The notes beneath the pieces are model-generated. The model made no database searches and was not told where the DNA came from. It worked only from the letters and a program-made list of their open reading frames with translations. The position numbers were made by a program, and so were the translations under genes. A DNA stretch of 64,000 nt from Scytalidium lignicola (taxonomy: Eukaryota > Ascomycota > Leotiomycetes), in assembly GCA_002812745.2 (NCBI GenBank), contig NCSJ02000077.1, positions 1 to 64,000 of the forward strand, written 5' to 3'. Numbering within the stretch: the first letter of the stretch is position 1; every line of letters begins with the position of its first letter. Positions 47,782 through 58,838 of this stretch are shown here, in pieces.

Positions 47782-47939
47782 GGTTAATTGGTTAATTTTC
47801 ATGCAGTTGCAAGTCGTAGTTAAGATTGCAAGAAGGTCCTATTCTTTGATTTCGCTGTGATTTTCAGTGTTCCGGCAAACAGGGTAGGCTGGCGGATCGG
47901 GAATTACGTTAGGGTAAGCCGGTGAATCGGGAATTACGT
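47782..47939. mobile_element. MITE right arm, split by the Copia insertion
   Basis: Matches the inverse of 49792-49925: CAGTTGCAAGTCG, CAATCTTAAC-type, then ATTTTCAGTGTTCCGG and a terminal GGGAATTACGT followed by TA. The terminus is doubled: CGGGAATTACGTTAG occurs at 47898-47912 and 47928-47942, a 30-bp tandem duplication. Confidence 0.75.
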
Positions 47940-47942
47940 TAG

Positions 47943-48560
47943 ATATTGGTTTTGGCTGCAGAGTACCCATTTAAAACATCCTGCAACTGGTTAGTGTTGC
48001 TAAATTAAGTTTAAATGATATTTTTTGAAGCTTAGTTGTTGCAAGCACCTGGATTCAAGATAGATGATAGTGACTAATATATTGCTTAGTAAATTCTTAC
48101 GCGTACCCGGGGAGAAGACGACACGGCGTTATGCCAAAGCTACGTAATTGTGTTCATGTCTCGCCTCTTAAATCTAAGATATCTACGTGTTTGGATAGTG
48201 TTTAAAGATTCAAGACTCATTAGTATGGATAGGGATTGCGTAATTCAAACCATCAAATATGGATAGGGTATAAATTGAGTCCATATTTCTGTCGTAGCTC
48301 ACTAGCAAGAAGCTAGAACCTCTATTAAGTATCAATGAGGACCGAAATGAGAGTAGGTAGACTCTTGACGAGATTTGTCATAAGCCGATGCCTGTGGACA
48401 TAACTCAAGGGCTTTCCAAATCCTAACTTGTAGTCATGGGGAAATAACGTCTCCTCTCCGGTGCAACGAATTGTTGTATTGAGTGAAAGGGGGTTTGGCC
48501 CGACCGCCCACTCTTCCCCCTGAATAATCTGGAGTGGATCATATCTACTAAATTAGACAT
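47943..48560. other. Intergenic, no clear gene
   Basis: No supported frame, although the last part (about 48500-48560) may belong to the gene relic that follows. Confidence 0.4.
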
Positions 48561-49066
48561 GTTCAGCAAAACAAACAACTCGTCATTACGGAGCCTAAAT
48601 GTCGGTACTTTCTTCAACGAAATTCTCACTGCCGGTTATGGCATCTATGATTCTACAGTTACGTGGTTCTTCCTAACAGCTGTGAAGGACGCTGCTCACT
48701 AGGTTGTATACTCCCGGCATGACAAAAACTCCTGGTATAACTGGGGAAGTTAGCTCTTTGGGTGGCACCAGAAGATCCGAGATTTTGAATTCTATGATTG
48801 GAATTCTTTCTACATCCTGAACACACATTTCAATAGACACTGACTCCTAGAGTTCTATATTTCGCATATATAGATTAGCCTTGCTCGACAGTCTTGGAAA
48901 GTTACGTTACATTGTCACTTTAATTCAATTAGCAAACGAATTTATCACTATCGATCCAATAAAACCCCGTTACGAATTGTACTCGTCAGCTACACAAGGG
49001 AAAGAAGAGGGTTTCAGAGTCCCTCCTATGTGGATCGATATGATGATACGACTAAATAAAGTCTGA
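48555..49066 (+). pseudogene. Gene relic of unknown family
   Basis: A frame starting near 48555 (LDMFSKTNNSSLRSLNVGTF) continues as aromatic-rich protein-like sequence (YNWGS, WHQKIRDFEFYDWNSFYIL) through TAG stops at about 48702 and 48753. Near 48870 it shifts into another frame (LDSLGKLRYIVTLIQLANEF ...) that ends at a TGA at 49064. The stops fit C-to-T or G-to-A change. I do not recognise the family. Confidence 0.45.
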
Positions 49067-49791
49067 GACTATACCTTACCACGTCAAAGATAAGGAATTA
49101 AGACAATAACAATAATAGCCGGCCATATGTCCAACGTGTTCTTCATGCAGCTAGCCAGTTATGCTGGGGCTGACCAAACTGCCTGTATAGCATGTTGTCC
49201 GTACTGAGTATGCTAAGGCGCACAATACTCAGGCTAATGGATACCTGTCGTAATAAGTTATTTATAAATGGTCTTGCCTTATTACTCTCTTGTCGAATAT
49301 ATCTAGTTGCATGTCACATGCCCTTGGAAGCCAGGTGGCTTTCAGGTAGCTAGGCTGTGCAGCATTCCTGGTGGGTGTGTAAAAATAACAGCCATTAGGT
49401 TACTGGCCTGCAAGTCTAGAAGTATCCCCTCGACCGGTGAAAGCGGTATCCGTTATGAAAATGCATAACTCTACTCAGTTTAATTGGTTCAATAGTCACA
49501 TACAGTAATTTTCAGTAGAATTATGCAAAATGCATAAGAGATACCACTTTCACCAGTCGAAGGGATAATGCTGTGCATAATTAATTAAGCAGTAATAACT
49601 TAGCAAAAAGACGATTTAACTAGTTTGTACACTGCTCCTCAAAAAGGGATCTGATCCAAGCTGAAAGAGACCAAACACGGCTGAAGGGAGCCGTCGGATT
49701 GTGAGTTTAGAGATAAAGTACTGACAAGCGGATCGGGGTGGGGGCATTCCTGGATGTCAGTTTCCTTGTCAGCCCGGGTCAAGTAACGTTA
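49067..49791. other. Intergenic, no gene seen
   Basis: Contains an imperfect inverted pair around 49430-49470 and 49535-49565 (AAGTATCCCCTCGACCGGTG; CACTTTCACCAGTCGAAGGG), probably the arms of another small element. Confidence 0.4.
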
Positions 49792-50229
49792 GCGTAATTC
49801 CCGGTCCACCGAAACACCCTGTCTACCGGAACACTGAAAATCACAGCGAAATCAAAGAATATAAGCCCCTTGCAATCTTAACAACCACGACTTGCAACTG
49901 TATGAAAATTAACCAATTAACTTTAATTTATATATGTACTATGCATTTACATTTTCAAGCTATATAAATTTGTTGTTATGGAGTAAATAGAAAGATACCT
50001 TGACTATAAGGCACTTTTTNGGTTCTTTATTAAATTTTTTACATTAACACTGTTAATCCACTTAAAATTTCGGAAATATAATCATAATATACATATAAAT
50101 ATAATTCTCGAATTACACACACGGATATATTAAGTTGTTGTTAAGATTACAAGGTCTGATTTCATTCAATTGTGCAGTAAATTTCAGTGTTCCAGTAGAC
50201 AGGGTGTTTCGGTGGACCGGGAGTTACGT
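49792..50229. mobile_element. 438-bp MITE with TA target duplication
   Basis: The left end GCGTAATTCCCGGTCCACCG and right end (inverse ACGTAACTCCCGGTCCACCG) match at about 45 of 48 positions and are bounded by TA. The interior is AT-rich, non-coding, with one N near 50020. Same family as the split copy at 42810-42840 plus 47787-47939. Confidence 0.8.
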
Positions 50230-51513
50230 TAGCCGTTGTTTGCAGGTTTGGAGGCCAGTGGAGGCCAGTGAACGCTTACGGAAACCAAATGACTAAGATT
50301 GCGTGGCGCCTTTTCCGACCTGCCGGGATGAAGAGGCGATAGAGTTTGCTGCGTAGGGCTATCAATCTACAAACGGCTACTCGCTACGACTCGTAAATGT
50401 ATGTCAGCCGGAACCCAGATTCCAAATCTATAAGGCCGTCGGAAAAGAAAAGGAAGCTAGAAGGGTGTTCATAAAAATTCATAAGAATAAGAATAGTACC
50501 GATTTTGAAGGAGAGGTGGAATAGGCTTGTTGAGTTAAATGATTACCTCAGCCCACCGAGGAATGGACTGACATTGTCTGGTCTTCTGTTATGATCATTG
50601 TTGGAGGAAGAAACGTAGCCCTGTCGTTGCCTTGCAACTATCTCCGTTTTAGGAGAATGAAGGATTTTGAGTGGACAATATCCCTATATATAACCTTGGT
50701 TTGAGAAGCTTAAGCGACCTGGGGATACAGTAAGCACGATATGCTCTTGTTCCGCGCGGCCTCTTACAGTATGAGCTCTGCTAAGGGGGGTTTCCACCGC
50801 ATCGTCTTCATTAGCAAATCCCCGCCAATTTTGCCAGATAAGGCCGTTTGAGTGGTAGTGTAGAATGCTTTACAGCGAACATTAGAAGATCCATTTTTGG
50901 TCATTTATGCGTAAATCACATCCCCGTGCTATTTAGACCCTGGAGCGCTGCAATGCTTGGTTAATAAAGTTAAGGTTGGGGTTTCAACCCGGGTAGAGTT
51001 GCTGCAGATAAGACTCTCTGAAAATTAGCATGCAAGAGACTTGTGATTCGTTTGTCAATAATAGCTATGTTTATACGTCCGTATATGGTATCTAGTTCCC
51101 TAATACGGTAATACCTCTCAGGGTTGTTCTCACGTTTTTATCCCTGTTTTTTGCATTTCCCGGCACCTTTAAAGTTTAATTTGCAGCCGGTCCGTGTTAA
51201 CAACGGCGCGGTAGGGCTTATTATTGCACTACTGAAAACTCAGATCAGGCTATCCTGCAAACTTCCCCTGCAACAGTAGCAAGAACTAAGACAGGAAATC
51301 TCTAGTGAATATATTGACAAGACTGAGAACCAAACGGAAGCTTCACCCGAAAGTGGATTTTATTTATATACCTGCTCCCTCTATCTGGATTAGCACAAGA
51401 GTCTACAGCTTCAATCCCAGCAGCACGCCGCCACGCCACGGTGCTCCGTAGTAAGCTTGCCAGCCAGCTAGGATTTATCCTATCCGGTAGGTCGCAGATC
51501 ATGAACTCGGAGG
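50230..51513. other. Intergenic, no gene seen
   Basis: Composition moves toward that of the gene island. Short frames occur on both strands but none has recognisable features or splice support. Confidence 0.4.
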
Positions 51514-51792
51514 TCACTTCTCCGCGGTATGAAGGCCCGGATTTCTTGCTATGACAGTTTTGGTCTCCTTTTTGATCTCACTGCAGGCCAGCTGCCGCTC
51601 CACTGGTTTCAAAGCAGAACTGTCAGAGGGATGATACAGTACATTCCTATAGCTCCATATAACACTCGCGGAGATACTCTCCTTTTCGTAGCACCGTAGC
51701 TCGTTCCTGTCGTTCCTGTCGGACTCCTCGTTCCATCGTTCAACCCCCATTCTACGGCTTCCAGGAAGCATCTCGGTATACCAGTGTCGCAT
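51514..51792 (-). CDS. Possible small hypothetical ORF
   Basis: A 92-residue frame with true ATG at 51792, 51 bp from the start of the divergent Zn2Cys6 gene. It is charged, without cysteine pattern, signal peptide or membrane segment, and contains a short internal nucleotide duplication (GACAGGAAC twice). It could equally be the 5' untranslated region of the regulator read backwards. Weak call. Confidence 0.2.
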   Translation of the reverse strand: MRHWYTEMLPGSRRMGVERWNEESDRNDRNELRCYEKESISASVIWSYRNVLYHPSDSSALKPVERQLACSEIKKETKTVIARNPGLHTAEK

Positions 51793-51843
51793 ACAAACTA
51801 ATTATTCACTAATTAACTCGATATCTTCCCGCCTAATCTTGAT

Positions 51844-53158
51844 ATGTTACGTCAAAAAGTCTCTCATAGAAAAGTTAGGACAGGATGTGCCCAATGCAAG
51901 AAACGCCATATCAAGGTACGCCGTAACCCGATCCTTAGCAACCTGCACCAAATCGTCTCTTATGAGTTTGGTGGTCGTATTTTCATATTATGCATTATTA
52001 ACAGATGAACCCAGTGCGATGAATCAAGGCCAGCATGTCGTAATTGTGTTAGGCTACCATCGGAATGCAGCTTTTCCAGCTCAGAAACTTTGGAGAGAAC
52101 ACTCAAGCTGCTAGCATCGAGCTCGATCTCCCCTGATTCGTTCCTAGATTCTGCCAACCCCGCTGCTCCTTTCACCTTTCGTGATTTTGAACTTATGCAC
52201 CAGTGGACTTCTTGCACAGGAGAATCTCTGGCTAGCAATCCCAATATGAAATATGCAATGAAGGAGGTAATGCCTCGACTTGCAATGTCACAGATATATT
52301 TGATGTACGCATCCGCCTTCAAGAAACCAATTCTTACCATGTCATTTAAATTTAAAGGCTAATTTCACTAGGCACTCGATTATGGCGATAGCTGCTCTTC
52401 ACATTGCCTATTTAAGACCTTCAGAAGCGTATGCATATCGACTTCTAGCTGCACACCACGAAAACCTTGCGTTACCCCTGATACGTACGGCGATTACCTG
52501 CATGAACGAGGAGAACTGTCACGCCCTTTATGCATGTGGGCACATGGTTTTGAAATACGCATTCGCTTCTCCGGACTCAAATTTAGTATTTTCGGATGAG
52601 CTGGGAGTCGTTTCTGAGTGGGTCACCCTCGTACGAGGGTCCTTCTCTGTAAATGAATTCGCTATGAAATGGCTCTCGAATGGACCGTTCAGTTCCAGTC
52701 TTGAGAAACCGGTCGTTCTTGATGTAGATCTGAGTCAAAATCCGGAAGATTTCCGCTTTGCTCCACTTGCGTCGGTTTTAGAAATGCATGAGGGGGAGGA
52801 TGTTGAACATTGTCACGAAGCACTTCTCATTCTACGCAAATTATTAACCATGGCTGTAGCCGTCGATCCACCCGTCACTCTCATGACTATTGTATATACG
52901 TGGCCGTATAAAATTTCTCAGAGATATATCGAGCTTGTCAGTAAACGAATACCCGAGGCGCTGCTAGTATTGGCGCATTATTGTCTGCTAATGAAGAAAA
53001 TTGAGGACTTCTGGTACATGAAAGGATGCGCTGCAAGGATTTTGCATCAGTGCCAAAGGGATTTGAGTCCTGAATGGTGGTCTCTTCTCGACTGGCCGGT
53101 CTCCGCTATTTTCGATCAGGAAATAAATGACCAGTCTTCGATTGGATCAACGCCATAG
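51844..53158 (+). CDS. Zn2Cys6 transcription factor, Upc2-like, three exons
   Basis: Exons 51844-51915, 52015-52304 and 52372-53158 encode 382 residues. Intron 1 (51916-52014) has a GTACGC donor and CCCAG acceptor. Intron 2 (52305-52371) has a GTACGC donor, GGCTAAT branch site and ACTAG acceptor. Phases agree. The zinc cluster is perfect: C15-x2-C18-x6-C25-x6-C32-x2-C35-x6-C42, built only when intron 1 is removed. The rest (MHQWTS near 85, then YLMHSIMAIAALHIAYLRP after splice 2) matches the Fungal_trans_2 domain of the sterol-regulator (Upc2/ECM22)-like group, usually about 350-450 residues. Nuclear DNA-binding regulator by family. The target is unknown; sterol regulation is only a family association, since most paralogues in filamentous fungi serve other pathways. 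The gene is intact. Confidence 0.88.
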
Positions 53159-54857
53159 CATAATTATAAAGACGGGGTTTGGGCGAAGGTTTTGGCGTTG
53201 CAAAACGGGCGGGAAACTATGTGGTAAATATTGGGTTAAAGGGAAATCATTTTGGATTTATAAGGGTTTTGATTTGCATAGATTCGCAGGCCGTAATTGT
53301 TCCGTTCTGACAGATTCTTATAATTGGGTTAGGAAATCAATTGAGAATGTCTCAATATCAAGTTCTTGGACAACATCATTTAATTTATGTATTTGTTGTA
53401 GGGCTGAGTTCCGCTACACGTAACGGTAGGTCTCGCATAGGAACGAACCTTATCAATTTGTCCCTGGCTCAGCGTTTTGGTTGGTTATTTTAGCCCCTAG
53501 CATAATTATTCCGAAGTTATGCTCCCACCACAATAATTTACGTCCGGCGAGGACATGAGTTCAATTTTTTGCGGTATATGTGCGACTACTTGCAGAGAGG
53601 TAAATTGTTACAAAATGAAGCTATCCAACACTGAATAAGCGACGCTCCGCTCAATAATAGATTGGATAGACTGGCTGAAAGCCCCTTTTGGTTGACATTC
53701 CCTCAAATCAGACATTTACCTTTAAAGATCCTCACAACTAGTAATAAAGACCTTTTTTCAATATGACATGGATTGTACTCTAGCACATTTTGATTTTATC
53801 TGTCAATTAACTATTGACCGACTTAAAGAAATCACGGAGGTCAAAAAATATTTCTTGAATTAGGAGGCAAAAAGAGAGTGGAAAGTTATATATGATTCAT
53901 CCTGCATTTATAGCATTCCTTTGAGATTTTAACATACTACGATAGTTGTGACTGTAGTAAAATTGAATTGGACGATAAGGATGTTCATGGGTAGCTAATT
54001 TTGTGTGTTATGCTTTTCCTGTAGGGGATTAAAATTGATATTCTGCACCATGTTATTATCGTTGCACACCACTGGATGCGTATGTATTCCTATTTCGGAA
54101 ATATTCAGCGGATGTCCGTATCTGTAATTCTACCTAGATAGATAGTCTAAGATATATTGTTTGTGTCGTCTCTTTTCTAAATCTTGGCTGAAGCTTTCCA
54201 TATTGTGCATTTTGGAATGAAGTGTGAGATCCTTTCAATATACTTGTCATTTTATGATTACCATCCATCTAACTAGGTATATCATTGGAAAATGTGGAAG
54301 CATTTTCGTTAGTGAAAAGACAATTGGTCGCTCATCTGCAGACTAGGGTGTAGGTCATCTGAGAACCTTATTCAGACATCCTCTTCAGGGCAAGTAATCA
54401 TTGCTAAGTCACTAGGTAAAGGCTGCAAAGAGTTGGTATAATGCTATTACCTGAATGTTTATGTCCATATTTTTATAATATAAACTCCTTGATGTTTATG
54501 AATTTATTGGCTTTTTGATATTTTAATGATCTTTGGAACCAATAGCCATCTACATACATATTTGTGATCTCATATAAGGTAAGAGAAATTTTACGTATAG
54601 AATAATTAATGATGAGATATCAAGATTAATAGAGGTATTCACATGGAAAAGGAGCAAGATTTTCAGACAGGACATTCGTATTTACAGAAGTAGCTACGCT
54701 GTCCAAGGTCTTCAGACCGAAGTCCTCCCAAACCCCCCCCAGATCAGACATATGCTCATCAAATCGTTTTTTTCATTCGTTATCTCTTGAAATCAATCAC
54801 AACACCAAACTTTCATGCCGAAGTTGGTCTTTTCACTTTGAACCCCTTCCAGACTAT
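53159..54857. other. Intergenic, no gene seen
   Basis: 1.7 kb of moderately AT-rich sequence between the regulator and protease genes, both ending into it. No supported frame; a C8 run lies near 54730. Confidence 0.5.
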
Positions 54858-55673
54858 TTAAACATAGGTGACAGTAACGGAGTTACCACTGTCGGTAACA
54901 CTGGTGTACACAGTGTTACCAGTTCTGATATCAATGATATCAGCACCGCTTGCGTTCTCGGTGGTCGAAGCTGTCGAAGCTGTGGCACCAGTGAAAGTCA
55001 CTGAGCCAAAATTAACAAGACTAACTAAGGAACCTCCTTCCTCAAAATCTTCAACAATCCACTCGGCATTCTGGCCTCCAAGGCTAGCAGATGATTCAGG
55101 CGCGGTGAGGGCCTTAGAAACACGCTGCCCAGTGCTTTCATTAGTGATAACTGCCGTGCCAGCTGTAGGGGAGGTTGAGGAGACAGAAACAGTGACAGTG
55201 TCTCCGGAGCTGACCTCTAGGTTGAAGTCGTATGCATAATCCGGGTACCATTCGTACCATGCGTCATAGGAAACTTCCCCATTGTCGATGGTGAAATCGA
55301 TTCCAGTTTGGAGGATGGCTTCCGTGTAAGTGTCTCCATCAATACCGACCCAGGCAGAAGCAGCATAGGAACCTCGGGTAGAGCTTCCTGACGGAACGCG
55401 GGGAGTAGGGACCACAAAACTAGCTGAGACACCGTTAAAGGTTTGCCCAGATGGCGGAGAGGTCAGGACTGCTCCCGACCAATTGGTGCTGTAGTCGGGG
55501 TGAGTCTCATTGCCCTGAGCTTCAATAGCTTCGACTTTTTCAAAGGCTGGAAGTCTGCTCTTGCGGGATAAGGCTCTGCGTGCATGGCGTTCTTCTAAAG
55601 TGCTACCGCGAGGACGAGCCAGGACTGAGCTAGTGAAAAGAACATAGCTTACGAGAGCTGCTGAGAACTTCAT
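54858..55673 (-). CDS. Secreted glutamic protease, peptidase family G1
   Basis: Single exon, 271 residues from the ATG at 55673. An in-frame extension upstream has no ATG. Residues 1-19 form a signal peptide ending near VLA. A propeptide rich in Arg/Lys (about 20-52) leads to the mature domain beginning around residue 55-60 (YSTNWSGAVL). The catalytic dyad is present: Gln122 in ILQTGID and Glu204 in NAEWIVEDFEE. The fold is a beta sandwich (eqolisin, as in aspergillopepsin II and scytalidoglutamic peptidase). Such enzymes cut proteins at acidic pH outside the cell. Length and motif spacing fit the family. A TATAAAG box lies on this strand at about 55841-55834, some 160 bp before the ATG. The gene is intact. 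Confidence 0.94.
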   Translation of the reverse strand: MKFSAALVSYVLFTSSVLARPRGSTLEERHARRALSRKSRLPAFEKVEAIEAQGNETHPDYSTNWSGAVLTSPPSGQTFNGVSASFVVPTPRVPSGSSTRGSYAASAWVGIDGDTYTEAILQTGIDFTIDNGEVSYDAWYEWYPDYAYDFNLEVSSGDTVTVSVSSTSPTAGTAVITNESTGQRVSKALTAPESSASLGGQNAEWIVEDFEEGGSLVSLVNFGSVTFTGATASTASTTENASGADIIDIRTGNTVYTSVTDSGNSVTVTYV

Positions 55674-57395
55674 GGTGGATTGAGTGAAAGGGTTATCAGC
55701 GAAGATGAGAGACAAGAGCAAGGAGACTACTGCAGTATGAACTTAGAGATGAGAAGATGAGCTGTGAAGCTGGGATGAGAGTTTGAGGAATGGTGCCGAA
55801 GAGAAGATGAGTTCAAGGAGCGATCTCACTCATCTTTATAGAGCGAGACGGAGCTATACCAAGTGGGCAACGTTACTCCGAGGTACTAAGGAGCTTCAAT
55901 TCAGATGGCGTCTTATCACCTAAGTAAAACCATCGAATATGAGCATTGAACAGCGCTAGCCAATATAGGCAGATGGATAATATCAAGCATATTGCTCAAC
56001 CAGAGTTAAATGGCGACGGAAGAAAACACCATAGCCCCCAGCATGAATCTCATATAACGGACTTCGGCCATAACAGACTTGTATCACGGTCCAGGGAGTC
56101 TAGATTAAAGAAAAACCCGGAGCTCTAGGCTTGGCTCCAGTACTGTAATGTGTTGCTGTTATGGAAAGGGTCCGGTCTGTAAGGATCGCAAAGCACCTTC
56201 CTGAAAGCGAAGGACCATTGCTCATCCGTGATATGTTCTGAACCCATGTAGAATGGATCGACGATGATGCTAGCACGGCCGCATATTAGAATCATCAAAC
56301 GGGAGTGTGGAGTCCACCCAATCAACACGGCTGGACCTTAAGCTACCCGGCACATCTGATATCTCAAGCGCCAGGCGACGTTGAGCCAAGTCAGGGAAGG
56401 GGTATCGGGACAGTGGGGGATTACTGCCAGGGCTGTCTTTGCAGCCATTCAAGCCAGCGCGTGAGCGCCGTAAATCGACTCGACCCTGGATCCTATTGCT
56501 AATGCATGATGTTGGCATCACCACACAGACAACACAGGCAACAAAAACAACATGGAGATGGCCCGGCACGCGATATTGAATACGCCTGACGTGTTGAATG
56601 GAGAGCAGACGAGGAGCCCAGTGGAGGTAAGCGCTGATAACTTAAACAAAAGGCGCATTTCCAAGCAGGTATGGTGCGACGAAGCTGGTAAACCTGAGAG
56701 CTTCTTAGCACAGCACGGCACTAGTCGTAATTGTAACTGTACTGTATATCAAAATTAGCCTTGCCATACTTTCGGAGGATTGTGGTGGTACAGTAGTTAG
56801 TGCAAAGAGAAGAGGGGTTGCATTGAGTGAAGATAAGGTGGGATTTCGGGATATTTTGGTTTGTGGTACTGTAGGTGGGGAAATACAGTACTGGTGCAGG
56901 CGGAAGGACTGCGGAGTCGTCGGCAACAGGGGGGAGTTCAAGGGCATGACGAGCTGCTGAGGTGAGGTTGCCTTGTGCTTAAAGCCTATGCTTTAGTGGA
57001 CGGAGCATGGCTTTGGCTTAAAAACGCCTTCCCTTCTTAGCATTGCTCTCCGAAAGCTTATCTATCGCCGTCTCTCGATCTTGCCAATCACGAAGGAATA
57101 TCTTGGAAGAAAGAAGAAGATATGGGGACTGATGCCATCTTCTCGCGCAATTAGCATCGTCAATGATACGTCCTGGGCATTTCCGGTTGGCCCGCCGGAG
57201 ACTTCTCACTGCAACCCACATTGGAATTAGTGCAATTGCCCCTTTTTGCTGCTGTGGTCTTCTTAGTACGCTCATATGCAATGATCATTAGCTACTATCA
57301 TGTGATATTAGAATGTATCACAGCTACAAGACCAGTTAGTATGGTTTTTTTTCTCAAGTCATATATCGTAATATTAGTGTTCTTGAGGATAACCA
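55674..57395. other. Intergenic, protease promoter and unassigned DNA
   Basis: The first 250 bp are the protease promoter. Beyond it, normal-composition sequence with short overlapping frames on both strands, none convincing. Confidence 0.4.
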
Positions 57396-57881
57396 TTGTT
57401 TGTCCTGGATGAATCACAACGTGCAACCGTCGAGGCTCTCAAAGCGGATTTCCCTTCTAACCATCTGATTATTACATGTCTTTATTGTTCAAATATTTTT
57501 ATTCCTTTGGCAACGTTCCTTACTGGCTGCAGTCTTCAGCTTGCTGTGTCTCCTTCTACTTTCCGAGTCTACCGACATTTATGGCTGCACAAGCGGAGTT
57601 GCCTCCTGTGGAAGGTGTGATGTTCTCTACATAAACGTTACGATTTAGCTTCTGATCCTGAAGTGGAGTGGAATGATTGGTATCTCACCAGAGGAAAGCC
57701 GGCATATGCTGGATCCATGATCCATGAGGGCTTCAGTCCGAAAAATCGAGCCAGTAACTTCATGCTCCCTGGCACTGGTGTGATCTTGGCTTGCATTCCC
57801 GTCTGCCAGTTGCCACAGGGGGATCATGCAGCTTTGCGTTCTTCGTGTCTTCCATTACGTGCTCTTTCTTTCGAATCTTAA
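57396..57881 (+). other. Coding-like fragments, unresolved
   Basis: Two overlapping protein-like stretches occur: a hydrophobic run then SESTDIYGCTSGVASCGRCD (about 57530-57600), and LASDPEVEWNDWYLTRGKPA (from about 57645). They lie in different frames and I could not find splice sites joining them. They may be the relic of a small secreted protein gene, or chance. Confidence 0.2.
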
Positions 57882-58838
57882 TGTAAAGCTTTTTAAAGGG
57901 AAAGGTCGTTGAATTAACTGGACTTCTCAGAACGCAAAATATTAGCTTGTTTGACAACTTACTGGCTCTGGGTTTCTGCGCCTTTTCATTATTCAGCTCT
58001 ATATTTTCCTGTATATCATTTTCAGAGCATACACAATCCTGGGTCTACAAGCATAATGTGCTGTATTAAGCAGCACATCAGTGATGATACCCCTCCACAA
58101 CCCTGTCGAGTGCAGCTGATATAGAGCCACAGTTTAGATAAACATGTTCCTGAAAATGAGCAAAGTGTGGTGGCCTTCCGCAGGCTATCCATTCCGGGCA
58201 TTCCATAAGCGCACGAGTCGGTATTCGTCATTCGTCATTTGTGAGAACAGTGGTAGCAATACAGGTTCGGGCCGAGCCATACTAATAGTACAGTAGTACT
58301 AAGCCCGGATCAACATAGTCAGATAAAAGATGTAAGGTTTCACAGGCAGCGCATCATACGATGACGAGTATATATTTGATATATCATCATATTGACCTGT
58401 CAAGAATGCCCAGTGCTTTATGCACATACTAATAATTAAGGAGGAAAAGTGGACTCGACTTATATTCGTGTCCTGCTTTGATACGTGCAATTCCCCCCAT
58501 GAACAATGGCGACGATATGTCTAAATCTGACTTAGAAATGGCGTAAATGACAATTCTACAACGGAGATCTCGTAACCTCCTTCTAAATAGCAAACCCACA
58601 GTTCGAACTCATTTCACAAGGCAGTGGTGAAATAATTAGATGATGTTTATATATTTGGGTATTTATAACTATTTACACTATATTTTAAGAGCAGTACTAG
58701 CAGTACTTACCCTTTCATATCAAGAGATATGTGATCCTGATGCTATAAAGGATTTCATAATTGGATATCCTGCTTCTATATACCTTTATTTTGTTCTCAC
58801 ATAAGAGTCATACGCACTCTCTGAAGTCTTGCACCTGA
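57882..58838. other. Intergenic, no gene seen
   Basis: No supported frame; 3' side of the monooxygenase gene. Confidence 0.4.

Noticed and set aside
51302..51517. Minus-strand 71-codon frame
   Set aside because: Starts at a non-ATG codon, overlaps the end of another weak frame, and has no recognisable feature.
54868..55239. Plus-strand 123-codon frame
   Set aside because: Shadow of the glutamic protease gene, which has a signal peptide and catalytic residues.
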